Of a DNA stretch of 64,000 nucleotides, positions 15,288 through 23,416 are shown piece after piece. The notes beneath the pieces are model-generated. The model was not told the DNA's origin, ran no database searches, and saw only the letters and a program-made list of their open reading frames with translations. The stretch covers positions 992,001 through 1,056,000 of the forward strand of contig NZ_AP014879.1 in assembly GCF_002355735.1 (NCBI RefSeq), in the 5' to 3' direction. This stretch comes from Sulfuricaulis limicola. Its GTDB lineage: Bacteria; Pseudomonadota; Gammaproteobacteria; Acidiferrobacterales; Sulfurifustaceae. Numbering within the stretch: the stretch's first letter is position 1; each line of letters starts with the position of its first letter. Both the position numbers and the translations under genes were made by a program.

Positions 15288-17978
15288 ATGCCCTCAGCCG
15301 CTGCACGACCCTCCGCGCGTTATCGTTCCGTTGTCGTGGTCCTGCTCTTGGCGTTCATATTGCTGGGGATTTTTTCCCTGGGCCGCCTGCCCGTCGATCT
15401 GCCGCCGTCGGGGGAGGCACCACGGCTGAATCTCCATGTTTCCGCTCCGGGACTGATTGCGCCGGTGCTGGAGGAACGCCTGACACAGCAGCTCGAGCGC
15501 ACGCTGGCCGGCGTACCGGGCGTGGCCGGCATGGATTCCATCACCAGTTCGGGCGAGGTCGGCATCGACCTGTCGCTGCATCATCGGCGCGATATCGAGC
15601 GCGTGCAGCGCGACGTCATGGCGCGCCTGGAGCAGGCCGCTGCCTCCTGGCCGGGGTCAGTGGATGCGCCGACGCTGGCGTTGACGGATGGCGCGTCGAA
15701 AGTGGCGGAGTTCACCCTGACCTCGGGCACGCGCGATGCGCTGGCGCTGCGCGACTGGGCCGAAGCCGAGTTTGCCAAGCGCCTCCGGGAACTGCCCGGT
15801 GTCGCTGCCGTGGATATCGAGGGCGGCACGGTGCGTGAAATCCTGGTGCTGCCGGATCAGCGGCGCCTCGCCGGTTACGGGCTTTCGTTCGAGGACCTGT
15901 TGCAGGCGATCCGCAAGAATCCCGAGGCGGATTCGCAGGCGCGCGCGGCGCCGGTGAAGGGGCGATCCCGGCGCGAACCCGTGCAGTCCGGCAATCTGGC
16001 CGCGTTGGCGGCGCTGCCCGTGATGCTGCCCGGCGGCGAGAGCATACATCTCTCGGAGGTGGCCGGACTCACGCTCAGCCAGGAGCCGGGCCCGGCCTTG
16101 CTGTGGGTCGATGGCGCCGAGGCCGTCCGGGTGAAGGTGGCCAAACAGCCGCGCGCCGCCCTGTCGGAGGTCGCTGAAGAGGTGCGGGCGCATGTGGACT
16201 GGATGCGCGCGAACCGGTTGATTCCCGAAGGCATCGAGATTCATTCCTTCGTCAGCCAGCTCGATGCCGCGCGCAAGCCACTGCGGAAAATGGCCTATGC
16301 CTTTCTCATTGGTTTCGTGCTGGTGTTGGCCGCGGTCCATCTGTTGTGGGGCAGTGGACGGCGCACGCTGATGTTCGGCGTGATTCTCATTGCGGCGTTG
16401 CAAGCGGTGTTTATTGTCATGGCCTTGTCCGGCGCGGCACTCGATGCCATGACGCTGGGTGGCGTGGTGCTGGGGACGGGTCTCTTCGGCGGTGCCGTCA
16501 TGCTGTTGTTCGGGAGCACGACGCCTCCCGCGCCGGCGCCGGTCCCCAGCGTCAATCCGGTTATCGCCGCGACGGTTGCCATGATGATGGCGCTGGTTCC
16601 GGTCTGGTTCACCGGTGGCGAGCTGGGCGCGGTGTATCGCGAACCGGTTTCGGTTTTTGCCGGCGCCTGGCTGCTGGCCGCGCTGCTGGCCCTGTGGCTG
16701 GTGCCGATGTTCGATACGCGCCGCCGCCGGCAGGCAAGCACGTCGTGGCAGGTGACCGTCCGTCATGCCGTGACCGGGATGCACCGGTATTACGATGCGT
16801 TGCTGCGTCGCCTGCTGCAGCGCGCCGTGCCGGCGCTGGGGGTGGCCGCGCTGGTGTTGACGGCGTTGACGGCGGCGGTTTTCATGAAAAGCCGGGAGCT
16901 GTCCGCGCCGGTCGAACTGCCCGGGCGGGAAATCGTATGGCGACTCCAGGGACCGGACAGCGCCCGCTTGAGGACGCTGGCGGATGATGTCGTGCAACGC
17001 TTGCGCGCGCTGCCCGGATTGCATCAGGCCAGCCACTCGGGACAGGTGACGCGGGAGGAGTGGCTGCCGCGCCTGGATGAAGAACGCGCGCGTGAACTCG
17101 GCGTGGACCTGGGTCTGGCCGGCAAGGCGCTGGCCATTGCCGCAACCGGAATACCGGCGGGAAGCTTTCGTGATGCGGACCGGCGTTACAACGTGCGCAT
17201 GCGCCTGTCGTCCGAGGACGCCGCCGGCATCGCCGCCGGAAATATCCTGCTGCTCGGCGAACTGGAGCATCGTCCTGCCGTGTATTTGCGCGATATTGCC
17301 ACGCTGGAGCGGGTTGTCGTGCCGGCACGGATCCACCGCCACAATGGAACACCTGAAATCCGGATAACCGCCTTGCTGGCGGATACCCGCTCACCCGATC
17401 GGCTGATGACGGAAACAGACAGGCTGCTCGATAAAATGAAACTGCCGTCCGGTTATCAGTTGATGCATGGCCGCGGCAGTGACGCCGCGCGGAATGACAG
17501 CGGCATAATGGCTTTCTTGCTCGCGGTGTTGCTGGTGTTTGCCGCGCAGACCGTGTTGCACCGGTCGTTGCGCCTGGCGTTGCCGATCACGCTGGCGGCA
17601 GGCGCGACGGTAGTCGGGACCGGCGCTGTGCTGCTGTTATCCGGCGTGCCCTGGTCGCCACCGCTGTGGCTCGGCGCGCTGATGTTGTTCGGCATTGCGG
17701 CAGGGCATGCGGCCGCGTTGGCGGCGGCCCGCGAAACGCGACACCTGCGACAAATTGCCCGGCATCAGTTTCGTCCCTTGTGCGCCATGGTGCTGACGGC
17801 CGCCCTGGGCATGCTTGCCTTGATGTGGGTCAATGGCAGTGTTTCCGGCTTGCATATACTTATTACTGTTTTACTCACCGGATTGCCGATTTCATTGCTG
17901 ATTAATCTGCTGCTGACCCCGCTGTTGTATTGGATGTTTCTGCGCCAGGAACAAACTCCCGTGTCCCGGCGTCTATAG
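15288..17978 (+). CDS. RND-superfamily permease lacking the proton-relay residues
   Basis: 896 residues from ATG 15288, preceded by AGGAG (an open frame continues upstream inside rppH but lacks a ribosome site). AcrB-like layout: helix 1, a periplasmic half-domain, helices 2-6 (about 330-475), helix 7, a second periplasmic half, helices 8-12 (about 735-885). In helix 4 the usual LDAMTLGG is kept but the two relay Asp residues are replaced by Gly401-Gly402 (LFGGAVML), and in helix 10 the Lys position is Gly (AAGHAA). It is also shorter than true pumps (about 1040). No membrane-fusion protein or outer-membrane partner is adjacent. A transport role is doubtful. Confidence 0.8.
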   Translation: MPSAAARPSARYRSVVVVLLLAFILLGIFSLGRLPVDLPPSGEAPRLNLHVSAPGLIAPVLEERLTQQLERTLAGVPGVAGMDSITSSGEVGIDLSLHHRRDIERVQRDVMARLEQAAASWPGSVDAPTLALTDGASKVAEFTLTSGTRDALALRDWAEAEFAKRLRELPGVAAVDIEGGTVREILVLPDQRRLAGYGLSFEDLLQAIRKNPEADSQARAAPVKGRSRREPVQSGNLAALAALPVMLPGGESIHLSEVAGLTLSQEPGPALLWVDGAEAVRVKVAKQPRAALSEVAEEVRAHVDWMRANRLIPEGIEIHSFVSQLDAARKPLRKMAYAFLIGFVLVLAAVHLLWGSGRRTLMFGVILIAALQAVFIVMALSGAALDAMTLGGVVLGTGLFGGAVMLLFGSTTPPAPAPVPSVNPVIAATVAMMMALVPVWFTGGELGAVYREPVSVFAGAWLLAALLALWLVPMFDTRRRRQASTSWQVTVRHAVTGMHRYYDALLRRLLQRAVPALGVAALVLTALTAAVFMKSRELSAPVELPGREIVWRLQGPDSARLRTLADDVVQRLRALPGLHQASHSGQVTREEWLPRLDEERARELGVDLGLAGKALAIAATGIPAGSFRDADRRYNVRMRLSSEDAAGIAAGNILLLGELEHRPAVYLRDIATLERVVVPARIHRHNGTPEIRITALLADTRSPDRLMTETDRLLDKMKLPSGYQLMHGRGSDAARNDSGIMAFLLAVLLVFAAQTVLHRSLRLALPITLAAGATVVGTGAVLLLSGVPWSPPLWLGALMLFGIAAGHAAALAAARETRHLRQIARHQFRPLCAMVLTAALGMLALMWVNGSVSGLHILITVLLTGLPISLLINLLLTPLLYWMFLRQEQTPVSRRL

Positions 17979-18037
17979 CAGTCATGCTGTTATCTGTTAA
18001 CATTTCGCCCTGATTTTCTGGTTCACCGGAGGACCCC

Positions 18038-18511
18038 GTGACTCACCTTCCCCGCCGTCTGTTCCTCAAGAACACCCTCGCCACCGCCGTACTGGTCGGT
18101 GTCGGCAGCGCCGGCCTGTTCCGCCCCGGCTGGGCCCTCGCCGCCGAATGGCCCAAGGACGCCTTCGCCGCCAAGCAGCTCGACGAAGCCATCCGCGCCG
18201 TCTTCGGCCCCGGGGCCCCAAGCCCCTCAACCGCCGTCAAGCTGCGGGTCCCGACCCAGGCCGAAAACAGCGCCCAGGTCCAGATCCAGGTCCTGGCCGA
18301 GATGCCCAACGTCGAGGCCATCGCCGTGTTCGTCGAAAAGAACCCCTCCCCCCTGGTGGCCCACGCCAGCTTCAGTGGCGCCGAAGGCTACTTCTCGGCC
18401 CGCATGAAGATGGGCCAGACCTCGGACGTGGTCGCCGTGGTCAAGGCCGGTGGCAAGCTCTACACCGCCAAACAGAACGTGAAGGTGACGGTGGGTGGGT
18501 GTGGGGGTTGA
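18038..18511 (+). CDS. soxY: Thiosulfate oxidation carrier protein SoxY
   Basis: 157 residues from GTG 18038, with GGAGG six bases upstream. Twin-arginine signal (RRLFLK at 6-11), exported folded to the periplasm. The C-terminal GGCGG is the SoxY swinging arm whose Cys carries the sulfur substrate between SoxXA, SoxB and SoxCD. Forms the SoxYZ heterodimer with the next gene. No soxX, A, B, C or D is in the window, so the enzymes that load and unload the carrier are encoded elsewhere. Confidence 0.95.
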   Translation: MTHLPRRLFLKNTLATAVLVGVGSAGLFRPGWALAAEWPKDAFAAKQLDEAIRAVFGPGAPSPSTAVKLRVPTQAENSAQVQIQVLAEMPNVEAIAVFVEKNPSPLVAHASFSGAEGYFSARMKMGQTSDVVAVVKAGGKLYTAKQNVKVTVGGCGG

Positions 18512-18542
18512 TGAGTCCTGGAGCGACTGACGAAATGAATCT

Positions 18543-18577
18543 GTAGGGTGTGCTGAGCGTCAGCGAAGCGCACCGAT
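18543..18577. repeat. REP-like element between soxY and soxZ
   Basis: GTAGGGTGTGCTGAGCG followed by TCAGCGAAGCGCACCGAT. The two halves form an imperfect stem (GGTGTGCTGAGC with GCGAAGCGCACC), and the GTAGG 5' head is shared with the REPs flanking the RAYT gene at 35403. It sits in the 106-base soxY-soxZ gap and could set the relative amounts of the two messages. Confidence 0.6.
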
Positions 18578-18617
18578 GATTATAAATTTTTATATTTGTT
18601 TTTTTGAGGATTGATTC

Positions 18618-18941
18618 ATGGCTGAACGCAAGATGAGAATGCGCACCCGCGCCCAGGATGGCAGCGTCGAGTTGCAGATACTGATATCGCACCCGATGGA
18701 AACCGGACTGCGTACCGACAAGAACACCGGCAATAAAATCCCGCCGCATTTCATCCAGCGCCTGACGCTGGAACACAATGGCAAGGTCGTGGCCACGGTC
18801 AACACCGGCGCCGGCATTTCCGAGGATCCGCTGATCGGTTTCCGGCTCAAGGACGCCAAGCAGGGCGACAAGCTCAAGGTTTTCTGGAGCGACAACATGG
18901 GCGAGTCGGCGACGCTGGAAGGCACTGTCGATTTGTCCTGA
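18618..18941 (+). CDS. soxZ: Thiosulfate oxidation carrier complex protein SoxZ
   Basis: 107 residues, the usual SoxZ length. Ig-like beta-sandwich partner that binds SoxY. Characteristic HPMETGLRTDKNTGNKIPPH at about 25-44, and the typical C-terminal KVFWSDNMGES. Sec or Tat export occurs by hitchhiking with SoxY since no signal peptide is visible. A near-identical copy of its last 95 bases recurs at 19885. Confidence 0.95.
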   Translation: MAERKMRMRTRAQDGSVELQILISHPMETGLRTDKNTGNKIPPHFIQRLTLEHNGKVVATVNTGAGISEDPLIGFRLKDAKQGDKLKVFWSDNMGESATLEGTVDLS

Positions 18942-18960
18942 GATTTACCTGTTTCAAATA

Positions 18961-18989
18961 AAAAAACCGCCCGATGGGCGGTTTTTTTA
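18961..18989 (+). terminator. Rho-independent terminator of soxYZ
   Basis: Stem AAAAAACCGCCC/GGGCGGTTTTTTT (18961-18972, 18976-18988) with loop GAT, starting 19 bases after the soxZ stop. The T-run follows on the plus strand; the A-rich 5' arm would also terminate the opposite strand. Confidence 0.9.
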
Positions 18990-19121
18990 TGGGCAACCAG
19001 AATTCAATGGCGAAACAAGGTACGGGACACAGCCCTGTTATGCGCACGCTGGCAGCAGTATTATGTTCTGCCGGTTCGGCAGGACAGCAGCACACACCTT
19101 TCAGAAAACAAGGAGACGAGC

Positions 19122-19331
19122 ATGGCCAAAGGAAAAGGCAACGCTTCATCTGGTTTATCGATACCACGCAGTAACAAAAAGCCGGCTTCGGAACACGAGC
19201 TCCAGCAGATGGTTGCCGAGAAGGCTTACTTTCGCGCTCTCGAACGGGGTTTTCAGGGTGGCGATCCGGTCGAGGACTGGCTTATAGCGGAACGTGAGAT
19301 CAACGAAAAGTTTTCTAAATTCTCGCAGTAA
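19122..19331 (+). CDS. Small DUF2934-like protein
   Basis: 69 residues, with AAGGAGACGAGC directly before the ATG. The central part, AYFRALERGFQGGDPVEDWL followed by IAEREI (about residues 37-62), matches the DUF2934 pattern (an alpha-helical AY-E-G-DP-DW-AE-E motif) seen in small proteins of sulfur and metal bacteria. N-terminus is basic and low-complexity. Function of the family is unknown. Lies in the segment between soxZ and its partial copy. Confidence 0.7.
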   Translation: MAKGKGNASSGLSIPRSNKKPASEHELQQMVAEKAYFRALERGFQGGDPVEDWLIAEREINEKFSKFSQ

Positions 19332-19376
19332 CCGTCCCTGACCGCGGAAGCCAGCCAAGGACTCAGAGTCCACTGA

Positions 19377-19878
19377 CCCCAATTGTTACAACAGAGGCCA
19401 TCCAGCTACATCAACCGACAATTGAAGCAGTCAATGCTGTGCAGTAAGCTTTTATTCATTGGGACCGAAATATCGAGTGGGTCACAGTGGTCCGGGAAAC
19501 CGGCCCCGAATACGACGCAGGAGATGGGTGGGCAGTCATGAGCAAGCGCTTCCTGAGGTGGGTCGAGACCTGGATCGAGGAAAACATTCCTCCCGGCGCC
19601 AATCCCGACATCGAGAGCCACGAGGCGCGTGCGGAGCGGCTGACGGAGAAACTGTTCGCCGAGGCGGCCGCGGCCGGCTTCACAAACTTCGAGACCGAGG
19701 AGGAGCGGGAGCGCGTTTCGCCCCGGGTCCTGGCCGCGGTCGCGGACAGCACCGACTTCGACGTCGATGCCTATCATCTCAAGTCGCAACTGGCGGGGGA
19801 GAATGAAGACGGCGACTGAGCCCCGCCGTCCGACTCACTCATGGAAAGTAGGGTCAGTCCAGTCTGTCCCCAATTGTT
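19377..19878. repeat. Direct repeat bracketing a small-gene segment
   Basis: CCCCAATTGTT occurs at 19377-19387 and again at 19868-19878, both in non-coding sequence and both preceded by a GTC-CAGT-like stretch (GTCCACTGA, GTCCAGTCTGT). The pair encloses the DUF768-like gene. It could be the scar of an inserted segment, but 11 bases is short. Confidence 0.35.
19538..19819 (+). CDS. Small DUF768-like protein
   Basis: 93 residues from ATG 19538; an upstream in-frame start at 19487 is possible but has no ribosome site. Entirely helical and acidic: FLRWVETWIEENIPPG, then LTEKLFAEAAAAGF, then a Glu-rich run and RVLAAVADSTDFDVDAYHL. This resembles the DUF768 family of small proteins common in rhizobia; the match is from memory and not a search result. 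No function is known. It is flanked by the CCCCAATTGTT repeats and the soxZ remnant, suggesting acquisition. Confidence 0.55.
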   Translation: MSKRFLRWVETWIEENIPPGANPDIESHEARAERLTEKLFAEAAAAGFTNFETEEERERVSPRVLAAVADSTDFDVDAYHLKSQLAGENEDGD

Positions 19879-19884
19879 TCCGCA

Positions 19885-19983
19885 CGGCTCAAGGACGCCA
19901 AGCAGGGCGACAAGCTCAAGGTTTTCTGGAGCGACAACATGGGCGAGTCGGCGACGCTCGAAGGCATTGTTGATTTGTCGTAA
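19885..19983 (+). pseudogene. 3' remnant of a second soxZ
   Basis: Bases 19885-19979 repeat the end of soxZ with only three differences seen by eye, all near the 3' end, and stay in frame (RLKDAKQGDKLKVFWSDNMG onward) to a TAA at 19981. No start codon or upstream part of soxZ precedes it. It is followed by its own terminator, different in sequence from that of intact soxZ, so it looks like the tail of a former second soxZ rather than a simple local slip. Confidence 0.85.
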
Positions 19984-20000
19984 GTAATATTGTCTGTGAA

Positions 20001-20037
20001 ACACAAAAGCCGCCGAAGGGCGGCTTTTGTGTTTTTG
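20001..20037 (+). terminator. Rho-independent terminator after the soxZ remnant
   Basis: Fourteen-base stem ACACAAAAGCCGCC/GGCGGCTTTTGTGT (20001-20014 with 20019-20032), loop GAAG, then TTTT. Independent in sequence from the terminator at 18961. Confidence 0.88.
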
Positions 20038-20292
20038 GAGTCAGGCAAAACGGTTTGATTTCCCGATTTCGCGTTAAAGGGATATCGTTATGCGTCCGTT
20101 ATTCAACTCTTTGAAAAGCATGGACATAGGTGATGTGCCTAGGCGGCTTGCTTGACAACTATTGCCGGTTGGGCAATAGACACTATTACCCGTTATCCGG
20201 GAAGGAAGTATATAAGAAGAAACTAATAAACATTTGTGCGGGCGCCCGCCAAGTTACGCAGAACAATACGGGGCGCAAATGGGGAGAGTACA
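20038..20292 (+). promoter_or_regulatory. Leader and presumed promoter region of the exported-protein cluster
   Basis: About 255 non-coding bases. TTGACA at 20152-20157 is a perfect -35 hexamer, but the hexamer 17 bases on (AATAGA) is a weak -10, so the promoter call is tentative. No hairpin, repeat or small gene was recognised in the rest. Confidence 0.35.
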
Positions 20293-22695
20293 TTGGTCCT
20301 CTGCAATTCTGTTATACGCCGAGTTGTCACGGCCACCGTTGTTTTTCTGATCACACTCTTAACCTTGCTGCTACCGGCAGCGGCGCAGAATTCCGCGCCC
20401 GTTTCCGTTGTCTGGCTCGCCGATCACAAACATCTCAAACGCATTGACCTTGTCACAAACCAGGTCGACCTGATCGTTGCGCTTGATCATGAAGCTGAAG
20501 CGCTGGCGGCCGACCCTATGGATAACGGTGTCTGGATGCTGGCGCAGAAAAAGCTTTTCAAATTCGACAACGCTGGCCAATCCGCTCTCCAGATCGAATT
20601 AAAGAACATCGCTGACAAATTGGATGATCCCAAGTATCTGGTTCTGAATCCCTACGATGCCAGCCTATGGGTCAGCGGCGAGAAATCCCTGTTGCACGCC
20701 GATGCGCAAGGCCGCCGGCTGGGGGCATGGCAAGTGTCGGGCGAAATCCAGGCCATGCAACTCGATGTAGACGAAAGCCTGTGGTTGTTCACACACGAGA
20801 GTCTTCTGCATCTTTCTCCGCAAGGCGTCATCCTGCATAACCTGGAACTCAAGTCGCAAGTTAAAGAGCCTGAATATCTGGCTTTGGACAGCCTCGGCGG
20901 ATTGTTATGGGTGGCCGGCAAGAAAGAGCTTGTCCAGTTGGAGTCGAATCACCTCGATCAGGCCCCGCGCCCGGTAGCGGTGTCGAATGTTACAGACGGT
21001 GATGATAAGAAGATTCTGGCGCTTGCGGTCGATCCTCTCCTGGGGAACCTGTGGGTCGTCACGAAACAAAACCAGCTTTTTATTTACGACCGCGAGACCA
21101 ATCTTCTCAAGACCGTCGATTTTGGTTCGCACGATCTGGGTGAAGTACAAACGCTGGTGTTCGAGCCGGTAAGCGCGAGCTTCTGGCTGGGCGGCAAGAA
21201 AGCGGTCGAACGTTTTACCAGCAATGGCGATTTGGCTGCGCGCATCGCGGTCGACGAAGAAGCCGAAGTTATCGGTGTTGCTTCCTTCCGCCTGTCGCCG
21301 ACACTCACGCTGCTGGAGCCCGAGAACGGCGGCCTCACCAACAACCCGCACCCGCCGATCCGACTGGGGCTGGGGACGAGTTGCAACGCCGTGCCCTGTC
21401 TGCTGCCGGACACTTACAATCAATCGCTGGTGCTCAGCGTGGACCTCAACGGCTCACCCATTGGATCGCTTTTCACCCGCTCGGTCACCGAAGCATCCTA
21501 CGTGTCGCCGATTCGCCTGCCGGAAGGCCTCAATGCCTTGGGCGCCCAGGCGGTCGATCTTTTCGGTCATCCGTCTAATCGGATCAGCGCCAATTTCGTC
21601 GTTGATACCATCCCGCCGCAGTTCTTGTCCGTCACGCCGGCCGATGGCGCGAATGTCCCGCAATCCGAAGCGGCCATTACAGGCACGCTCGACGATCCGA
21701 CGGCGAACGTGATGCTGCTCGATGGCAACGGAAGTGTCGTTGCTGCTGGCGGCGCGGCCTTCAATTTTGTCGCCCCGCTGAAACCCGGAACCAATCTCTT
21801 CACGCTGCTCGCCCGCGACCCCGCGGGCAATGAATCGAGCTTGCTGCTTCGCCTGTTGCACAGCTCCTTGTCGGTCAAGTTCACGAGCCCGGCCGCGGGG
21901 ACGGTACTCGATCGCATGCGCGTGCTCGTGAGCGGCACCTTCCAGGGACCCGTGAATACCGGCATCAGCGTTAACGGTACAGTCGCCCTGGTCTCCGGCG
22001 ACCGGTTTCTGCTCAATCTCGATCTCGAACCGGGCCCGAACGCCCTGACCGCAACCGCGACGACCCTAGACGGCGTCACCGCGACCGATACGCTCATTGT
22101 CTCGGTCAGTCAGACCGAAGCAGACCCATTCGAAATCACCATTACCCCGGCTGCGGGCACCGCGCCTTTGCCCGTCCGCTTCAGCGTCGGCAACTTCAGC
22201 GGCCAGACCATTATGCGCGTCGAATTGGACATCGACGGCGATGGTTCGACCGACAGTATTGTCACCGACCTCAGCGAACCGGTAGAAGTCACCTACGCGA
22301 ATCCCGGGATATACCCGGCTCGCGTCAAGATCATCTACGGGCAGAATCAGAGCTATGAGCAGACCATGGCCGTCGTCATCCATGATGCCATGCAAATGGA
22401 TACGCAGTTCACTACTCTCTGGAATGGGACGAATGAAGCACTTATACGCGGTGATGTCAGCACTGCCTTGACTTACCTCAACGAAGGGGCGAAGCGGAAA
22501 TACGGGCCTGTGTTCCAGGTGCTCAAACCCCATATGCCGCAGATCATTGCCTCGTATTCGCCACTTCGCCGTGTTTCAATCTCTGAGGACATCGGTGAAT
22601 ACGCGATCGTGCGCAATTTCAATGGTCAAAACCGCGTCTACCTCATCTATTTTCTGCGGGATGCCGATGGGGTGTGGCGGATGGATGCAATGTGA
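20293..22695 (+). CDS. Large exported protein: beta-propeller, Ig-like and PKD-like domains
   Basis: 800 residues from TTG 20293, chosen because GGGGAGAG lies just upstream and a clean Sec signal peptide follows (VVTATVVFLITLLTLLLPAAAQ); an earlier GTG at 20236 would add 19 residues. Domains: propeller-like repeats (about 30-325; recurrent LWVSGEKSLL, LWVAGKKELV, FWLGGKKAVE blades), Ig-like repeats (about 330-610, with VDTIPPQFLSVTPADGANV), a PKD-like domain with a Ca-binding DIDGDGSTD loop (about 615-705) and a C-terminal NTF2-like tail. First of three genes for exported proteins. Function unknown; surface binding or scaffolding is likely. Confidence 0.8.
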   Translation: MVLCNSVIRRVVTATVVFLITLLTLLLPAAAQNSAPVSVVWLADHKHLKRIDLVTNQVDLIVALDHEAEALAADPMDNGVWMLAQKKLFKFDNAGQSALQIELKNIADKLDDPKYLVLNPYDASLWVSGEKSLLHADAQGRRLGAWQVSGEIQAMQLDVDESLWLFTHESLLHLSPQGVILHNLELKSQVKEPEYLALDSLGGLLWVAGKKELVQLESNHLDQAPRPVAVSNVTDGDDKKILALAVDPLLGNLWVVTKQNQLFIYDRETNLLKTVDFGSHDLGEVQTLVFEPVSASFWLGGKKAVERFTSNGDLAARIAVDEEAEVIGVASFRLSPTLTLLEPENGGLTNNPHPPIRLGLGTSCNAVPCLLPDTYNQSLVLSVDLNGSPIGSLFTRSVTEASYVSPIRLPEGLNALGAQAVDLFGHPSNRISANFVVDTIPPQFLSVTPADGANVPQSEAAITGTLDDPTANVMLLDGNGSVVAAGGAAFNFVAPLKPGTNLFTLLARDPAGNESSLLLRLLHSSLSVKFTSPAAGTVLDRMRVLVSGTFQGPVNTGISVNGTVALVSGDRFLLNLDLEPGPNALTATATTLDGVTATDTLIVSVSQTEADPFEITITPAAGTAPLPVRFSVGNFSGQTIMRVELDIDGDGSTDSIVTDLSEPVEVTYANPGIYPARVKIIYGQNQSYEQTMAVVIHDAMQMDTQFTTLWNGTNEALIRGDVSTALTYLNEGAKRKYGPVFQVLKPHMPQIIASYSPLRRVSISEDIGEYAIVRNFNGQNRVYLIYFLRDADGVWRMDAM

Positions 22696-22708
22696 CAAGG
22701 AGCCAGTT

Positions 22709-23416
22709 ATGAAACAGAGAACGAATCTGCTGTGCCTGTTATTTATGTTTATGGCGCTCCCTGCCTGCGCCGCAGAATACCCGCCGACTTATTCGGCCGA
22801 AGCTATCGAAGCCTGGGTTATTGATGCCGAAACCAAGAAACCCATTGAAGGCGTAATTGTGACCGCCAACTGGGAGCTCGTTGGCGGCTTCGAGGGCAAC
22901 ACCCCCGTGGGGCAGATGAAAGTCCTGGAGACCGTCACTGACAAAGATGGCAAATTCACTTTCTCCGCTTGGGGCTCCGAACCACGGAAGAAAGGTTACT
23001 TACGCAACCGCGATCCGCAGTTTCTGCTGTTCAAACCCAGTTATGAATACAGACGCCTCGTAAATGAGGTTAGCTCCAAGATCAGCATGGCATCCCTGCG
23101 ACGTTCAGAGTGGAACGGGAAGACGATTGGGATGAAACTGTTCAAGGGGACTCAGGAAGAGTATGCAGAACATATCTATCGTCTGGGTAGCGACATGGAT
23201 TCCATGCTCGATTTTGCACGCGGCGATAAAGATTGCAATTGGAAGAAGACACCACGAATGCTTACAGCTCTCCATAAAATGAGCCTGCATTTCGAGGCCC
23301 AAGGAACAAAACTTAAAGGCTGGCGACTTGGTCAGCGCATTATTCGCACAGATGACATTCCACACAATGCCAAATGTGGTTCCGTAGAAGAGTTTTTCCG
23401 GAGCTATCTGCAATGA
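22709..23416 (+). CDS. Exported carboxypeptidase-regulatory-like protein
   Basis: 235 residues from ATG 22709 with AAGGAG upstream. Signal peptide (MKQRTN, hydrophobic core, cleavage after ACA). The N-terminal third looks like a transthyretin-type carboxypeptidase-regulatory fold (AWVIDAETKKPIEGVIVTA, TDKDGKFTFSAWG); the rest is helical with two lone Cys (residues near 173 and 226) and no known motif. Its stop overlaps the start of the next gene (ATGA), so the two are translated together. Role unknown, probably acts with its neighbours outside the inner membrane. Confidence 0.75.
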   Translation: MKQRTNLLCLLFMFMALPACAAEYPPTYSAEAIEAWVIDAETKKPIEGVIVTANWELVGGFEGNTPVGQMKVLETVTDKDGKFTFSAWGSEPRKKGYLRNRDPQFLLFKPSYEYRRLVNEVSSKISMASLRRSEWNGKTIGMKLFKGTQEEYAEHIYRLGSDMDSMLDFARGDKDCNWKKTPRMLTALHKMSLHFEAQGTKLKGWRLGQRIIRTDDIPHNAKCGSVEEFFRSYLQ

